This document shows positions 4,773 to 7,912 of a stretch of DNA of 7,912 nucleotides, piece after piece. Source of the stretch: Candidatus Pacearchaeota archaeon CG10_big_fil_rev_8_21_14_0_10_30_48 (lineage in GTDB: Archaea; Nanobdellota; Nanobdellia; Pacearchaeales; GW2011-AR1). Positions within the stretch are counted from its first letter, which is position 1, and each line of letters starts with the position of its first letter. The stretch is taken from the NCBI GenBank assembly GCA_002763155.1, contig PFCU01000030.1, forward strand, positions 1,965 through 9,876, given 5' to 3'. Made by a program: the position numbers and the translations under genes. The notes under the pieces were generated by a model. It was not told the origin of the DNA. It saw nothing but the letters and a program-made list of their open reading frames with translations, and made no database searches.

Positions 4773-4785
4773 TATAATCATTCTT
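4759..4785 (-). repeat. Vestige resembling the mcm 3' end
   Basis: Aligned with 4812-4839, the last nine codons of mcm plus one base of its stop, 24 of 27 aligned bases match with a single one-base gap. Read on the minus strand it would give KNDYIHE-stop against KKGYIQRVN-stop. It lies 53 bp outside the real mcm end, with a copy of the tRNA tail in between. Confidence 0.5.
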
Positions 4786-4797
4786 ACAATATTTGAT

Positions 4798-4811
4798 TGG
4801 GGCGTTTTTTC
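4798..4811 (+). repeat. tRNA-Asn tail, copy 3 (14 bp), also oligo-T terminator
   Basis: TGGGGCGTTTTTTC is identical to 4153-4166 of copy 2, and its TGGGGCGTTT matches the tRNA end. It overlaps the mcm TGA stop (4810-4812 on the minus strand). Together with copy 2 it brackets the toxin-antitoxin operon. On the plus strand its T6 could terminate that operon. Confidence 0.55.
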
Positions 4812-6825
4812 AATTCACCCGCTGAATATAACCCTTCTTCGGTTTAAAGATATCTCCTGACATAGAAAGTTTATCTAAAGCGTCGTCAAAAACAGTTTTT
4901 TCCATTTTGCCTTGCAACTCCTTTTCCAATTCTTCAACAGGAATCATTTTACCAATTCGATTTTCTAAAGAAATAATTGCTTCCTTAAGTTCCATAATTT
5001 TTCCTCGCCTACTTGCAGTAACTCCTGTAACAATTTTATCAATATCAAAACTTTTAGTATCTTGATCAAATCCTGCCTGCAATAAATAATATTTCATTAA
5101 TTTAATCGCTCTTTCCGAATCTCTTTTTTCAACTTTTTCAGAGAGTCGCGATTTAGCAGAAGCCTCACTCAATCGAACTAAAGCTTCAAGTTGTCTCGCA
5201 GTAATTGGAATCGGTTTAATATCCATCTCTCCTCCAGCAACAGGCATATTTCTCAAACTAACATAAAAATTTTTAATTTCGTCAATAGCTTCATCTGTAA
5301 GTTTTGGTTTAATTCTCTGTTTTGCATAAGCAATATATTTTCTAAATAAATAAGGATCTAATGCTCCTCTCGTCCCCAAATGCTTATGCTCTGATAAAAC
5401 ATGAGTTGCTATCGCATCATCTTGTGAACGATCAGGAATATCTCTTAACATAAAGATAACATCAAATCTATTTAACAAAGTAGGTTGAATATCAACTTGA
5501 GAAGCAAGGGGCTGATATGGATCAAATCGCCCAAATTTTGGATTTCCAGCGGCAAGAACCGACGTTTCTGCTCTCAATGAAGCCTGAACATTCGCCTTAG
5601 AAATTGTAACGGTCTGTTGCTCCATTGCCTCATGCATCGCACTTCTATCTTGAGGATCCATTTTCTCAATTTCATCTATACAAACAATTCCTTTATTTGA
5701 AAGAACCATTGCTCCCGCTTCCAAAGACCACCCTTTCAAAAATTCATCTCTTACAACCGTCGCTGTAAGTCCTGCTCCCGAAGCGGATTTACCAACAACA
5801 TACCTTCCCTTAGGCGCAATCATCGAAATAAAAGTCAAAGTAACACTCTTCGCAACTCCAGGATCTCCTACCAATAAAATATGAATATCTCCTCTTTTCA
5901 TAGTACCATCTGATTTTTCTTTTCTCACTCCACCAAATAATTGCAAAACCAAGGATTCCTTAATTTCTTTATATCCATAAATACTCGGAGCAATTGTATC
6001 TGCAAGTTTATCAAAAACCTGAGGGTCAACACTCAATTCTTTAATTTGTAATTCATCTTCTTCAGAGATTTCCAAAGCTTCATACGACTCTTCCATCGGA
6101 ATAACATTATTTGCATCAATCGCTAAATCAAATCTTGTTGAAACTCCCGTCGGTAAAGGAACAGGCACTTCATTTAATATTCCAAAAATTTTAATTTTAC
6201 TTCCCGGAGTTGTTCGCTCTTCCATTTTAGGATCAACTAAATCTTCTTTCAAAAAAACATTTATTCTTCTCGGTTGTTCTCCACCAACTAATGCTTCTGG
6301 AGATTCTTCAACGACTAAACGCTGAGCATCAATCATTTGTTTCAATAATAATTTAAAAAATCCTTTTCTTCCGCAAGAACATCTAGAAGGTTCCTTGAAT
6401 TTTTTTTCTAACTGTAAAACAGAAATAATAGTTCCACAACTCGGGCATTCAAATTTCGCGCTAACAACCTGTGGCCTTACTTCAGAAGCCTGTCGCACAA
6501 TTCCCTCAACCCAAATAAAATGATTAAGATGTTTAGCACGAATATTTCTGATTTTAATAAAATTATTTTTTGGAAGACCCAATAATCTAATCTTTGGATT
6601 TTTGACAAGCCCTGTTTCAGCAAGAGCCATTTCCAAATAAGTAAGAACCTCTTCAGGTTTTTCAAGCAAAAGTTCAGAAATTTGTGGTGAATGTTCAGCA
6701 AGATCTTCAAAACCTACAAGCACAACCCCTTCACTAGAACGCGCCGCTTTACCAATCTCTTTCTTTTGACTTAAGAAAAAATTCTTCGCCTCTACTAAAA
6801 ATTCTTCTGTTTTAACACCTTCCAT
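4810..6825 (-). CDS. mcm: Replicative DNA helicase MCM
   Basis: The 671-aa protein is a full-length archaeal MCM, the hexameric 3'-5' helicase that unwinds DNA at replication forks. The N-terminal domain (1-245) contains an OB fold and a zinc-binding loop: FECPSCG (C127, C130) and RCSCGRKG (C149, C151). The AAA+ core shows Walker A GDPGVAKS (320-327), an ASGAGLTATVVRD helix-2 insert (348-360), Walker B IVCIDEIEKM (380-389), sensor-1 AAGNPKFGRFD (N428), arginine finger LLNRFD (R453) and sensor-2 ITARQLEALVRLSEA (R544). A winged helix ends the protein (about 605-671). The second zinc knuckle is CxC, not the more common CxxC. No intein is present. The ATG at 6825 has TGAGGT (6830-6835) six bases upstream on the minus strand. 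The stop overlaps a tRNA-tail repeat. Confidence 0.98.
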   Translation of the reverse strand: MEGVKTEEFLVEAKNFFLSQKKEIGKAARSSEGVVLVGFEDLAEHSPQISELLLEKPEEVLTYLEMALAETGLVKNPKIRLLGLPKNNFIKIRNIRAKHLNHFIWVEGIVRQASEVRPQVVSAKFECPSCGTIISVLQLEKKFKEPSRCSCGRKGFFKLLLKQMIDAQRLVVEESPEALVGGEQPRRINVFLKEDLVDPKMEERTTPGSKIKIFGILNEVPVPLPTGVSTRFDLAIDANNVIPMEESYEALEISEEDELQIKELSVDPQVFDKLADTIAPSIYGYKEIKESLVLQLFGGVRKEKSDGTMKRGDIHILLVGDPGVAKSVTLTFISMIAPKGRYVVGKSASGAGLTATVVRDEFLKGWSLEAGAMVLSNKGIVCIDEIEKMDPQDRSAMHEAMEQQTVTISKANVQASLRAETSVLAAGNPKFGRFDPYQPLASQVDIQPTLLNRFDVIFMLRDIPDRSQDDAIATHVLSEHKHLGTRGALDPYLFRKYIAYAKQRIKPKLTDEAIDEIKNFYVSLRNMPVAGGEMDIKPIPITARQLEALVRLSEASAKSRLSEKVEKRDSERAIKLMKYYLLQAGFDQDTKSFDIDKIVTGVTASRRGKIMELKEAIISLENRIGKMIPVEELEKELQGKMEKTVFDDALDKLSMSGDIFKPKKGYIQRVN

Positions 6826-6959
6826 TTTAACCTCAATTAATTGATATACAATAAATTATCCCTTTAAAACAAAGTTAGTTTATATTGATTTCTATGTCTA
6901 AAAGGAATTATTCAAAAAACAGTACAATTTAGAAGTAATTACGTAATAAAATAATAAAA
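6826..6959 (-). promoter_or_regulatory. mcm promoter region and tbp 3' end
   Basis: Read on the minus strand, T-rich sequence after the tbp stop (6941-6959) is a likely oligo-T terminator. It contains a perfect 10-bp palindrome, ATTACGTAAT (6938-6947). Nearer mcm, TTTTAAAG (complement of 6862-6869) is a TATA candidate placing a start near 6840, just before the Shine-Dalgarno TGAGGT (6830-6835). A second candidate is TGTATATC (complement of 6843-6850). No gene is seen in this gap on either strand. Confidence 0.45.
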
Positions 6960-7508
6960 TTACTTTTTATCCTTCAAAACTGCTTTAATATTCTCGTTAA
7001 GAATCCTCATACTTTCATCAAGTTGTTGTTTGTTCTTAGTTCCAGTACAAACAAATTTCCCATTACTAAATAATAAAAATGTTGCATTTGGTTCAATTAA
7101 TTTGTAAACAAGACCTGGAAATTGTTCAGGTTCATATTCTGTGTTTTCCAAAGCAAGAGCCAAATAATTCAAATTCAGTTTAATGTCTATACTTCCTGAA
7201 GCAACAATATTCTGAACAGTGATTTTAGGTTTATCTGTAATTTTAACTCCAATCCTTGCTAATTGTTTAATTACTTGATTAATAACTTCTTTAACTTGAG
7301 CTAAAGATTTAGTTCCAGTACAAACAAGATTTCCCGACGAGAAAACAAGAACTGCCGATTTTGGTTTTTTTACTCTCAAAACTAATCCTGGAAATTGTTC
7401 AGGATTATATTCAGTATTGGTTTGCGTTCGCGCTAATTTCGTCAAAGACACAGGTTTTCCTAAAGAAGCAGTTGCAACAATATTTTGAACAGAAAGGTTA
7501 CTTTTCAT
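6960..7508 (-). CDS. tbp: TATA-binding protein (TBP)
   Basis: This 182-aa protein is an archaeal TBP, which binds TATA boxes and recruits TFB and RNA polymerase. It consists of two direct repeats, about 5-90 and 96-180, each with VQNIVA(T/S), TEY(N/E)PEQFPGLV and (N/K)xVCTGTK blocks. The DNA-kinking phenylalanines are present in both halves: F39 and F56, F130 and F147. The repeat is visible at DNA level, for example at 7109-7134 and 7390-7415. The C-terminus is basic (KAVLKDKK), without the acidic tail seen in many euryarchaeal TBPs. The ATG at 7508 is the only sensible start because repeat 1 begins at residue 5. Transcription is toward mcm, 134 bp away, and the upstream gap to the surface-protein gene is 46 bp. 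Confidence 0.97.
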   Translation of the reverse strand: MKSNLSVQNIVATASLGKPVSLTKLARTQTNTEYNPEQFPGLVLRVKKPKSAVLVFSSGNLVCTGTKSLAQVKEVINQVIKQLARIGVKITDKPKITVQNIVASGSIDIKLNLNYLALALENTEYEPEQFPGLVYKLIEPNATFLLFSNGKFVCTGTKNKQQLDESMRILNENIKAVLKDKK

Positions 7509-7512
7509 TTTA

Positions 7513-7546
7513 GGTATACCATTTATAAAGGAAATTCATTTAAAAA
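7513..7546 (-). promoter_or_regulatory. tbp promoter with two TATA-like boxes and a palindrome
   Basis: On the minus strand, TTTTTAAATG (complement of 7537-7546) would initiate about 8 nt before the tbp ATG. A stronger box, TTTATAAA (7522-7529), is centred only about 17 nt from the ATG, too close to make an mRNA that contains it. Between that box and the ATG lies the perfect palindrome GGTATACC (7513-7520). The near box may be a site where TBP represses its own gene; this is inference. Confidence 0.4.
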
Positions 7547-7554
7547 GCTTTTGA

Positions 7555-7912
7555 TTAATGTTTTCTAACTCCAAGAACTATCAAAATAAATATTAAAGCA
7601 ATTAATGAAAGAATACCGAAGACAATTGGTAAAATCTTATAATCAAAACCTTTCTCTGATGAACCCAAATAAAAACTATCTGCATCTTCGCTAGAACCTA
7701 AAGAAATCATGTTTGGAGTATTTCCACAATTTCCTGTTTCCAAACATGATTTTTCTTTTTGAGTTAAAGATTCTAAGATAATTTTATGTCGGCCACTTGA
7801 AGTTGAACTATTATCTGAATCATCATCACTATCATCGTGATCATCACAAACATCTCCGATTCCATCATTATCTGAATCTAATTGATTTGCATTTGAGATT
7901 AAAGGACAATTG
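7555..7912 (-). CDS. Thrombospondin type-3-repeat surface protein, C-terminal part
   Basis: The minus-strand frame is open to the window edge, giving 118 visible residues with the start outside. The visible part begins NCPLISNANQLDSDNDGIGD and continues VCDDHDD. This is a calcium-binding thrombospondin type-3 repeat (NCP...NxxQxDxDxDGxGDxCD). A low-complexity Asp/Ser linker follows (24-40), then a stretch with two cysteines (C56, C62), and one transmembrane helix at about 93-115 with a short basic end (RKH). This is the arrangement of a type I anchored exported protein: calcium-stabilised ectodomain outside, basic tail inside. More repeats and a signal peptide probably lie beyond the window. 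The TTG at 7743 is not the start because the repeat lies upstream of it in frame. No link with the neighbouring tbp is implied. Confidence 0.8.
   Translation of the reverse strand, partial: NCPLISNANQLDSDNDGIGDVCDDHDDSDDDSDNSSTSSGRHKIILESLTQKEKSCLETGNCGNTPNMISLGSSEDADSFYLGSSEKGFDYKILPIVFGILSLIALIFILIVLGVRKH

Noticed and set aside
6477..6710. A 77-codon minus-strand open frame
   Set aside because: It is an out-of-frame shadow within mcm.
7741..7743. TTG as start of a 62-residue membrane protein
   Set aside because: The frame continues upstream into a clear thrombospondin type-3 repeat, so this is an internal codon.
1..7912. CRISPR array, insertion sequence, phage or elaborate defence system
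   Set aside because: I saw no regularly spaced repeats, transposase, integrase, Cas or restriction-type protein in any frame. The only defence-like genes are the toxin-antitoxin pair.

Overview
The window is an AT-rich stretch of an archaeal chromosome. It carries archaeal/eukaryotic-type information-processing genes: an MCM helicase, TATA-binding protein, initiation factors aIF2-beta and aIF1A, a Dim2/Pno1-type KH protein and an RPA-like OB-fold protein. Genes are short and tightly packed, Shine-Dalgarno sequences are mostly absent, and TATA boxes often lie about 25 nt before the start codon, which suggests leaderless mRNAs. Together with the small Cys-rich membrane proteins this fits a DPANN archaeon of the Woesearchaeota/Pacearchaeota kind. 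That placement is inference.

Layout: (1) 1-494, the 3' end of an RPA32-like OB-fold/winged-helix protein on +. (2) 495-681, a convergent gap holding several hairpins. (3) 682-2282, a minus-strand cluster: a 189-aa Cys-rich membrane protein, an 84-aa membrane protein overlapping it by 4 nt, and a ZIP-family metal transporter. (4) About 2283-2333, a very short divergent promoter region with one palindromic TTATAA. (5) 2334-4062, a plus-strand translation cluster: aIF2-beta, a DUF5679-type zinc-ribbon protein, aIF1A, the KH protein and tRNA-Asn(GTT). (6) 4063-4811, a small accessory patch: partial copies of the tRNA-Asn 3' end flank a RelB/RelE-type toxin-antitoxin operon. (7) 4810-6825 mcm, 6960-7508 tbp and 7555-7912 the C-terminal part of a thrombospondin type-3-repeat surface protein, all on the minus strand.

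Most of the window is conserved core machinery for initiating translation, transcription and replication. The accessory signals are at the tRNA-Asn 3' side. A 21-bp piece of the tRNA end plus trailing Ts recurs 97 bp downstream, and a 14-bp part of it recurs 645 bp further on, overlapping the mcm stop codon. This is the footprint expected of one or more integrations or duplications at a tRNA 3' end, now retaining a toxin-antitoxin pair and no visible integrase. Other points of interest are a perfect palindrome in the toxin-antitoxin promoter, a single TATA box equidistant from two divergent start codons, a family of CC-GAA-GG hairpins, and two uncharacterised Cys-motif membrane proteins that appear to share a transcript with a ZIP transporter. 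I saw no CRISPR array, insertion sequence, rRNA, phage gene or recognisable defence system beyond the toxin-antitoxin pair.
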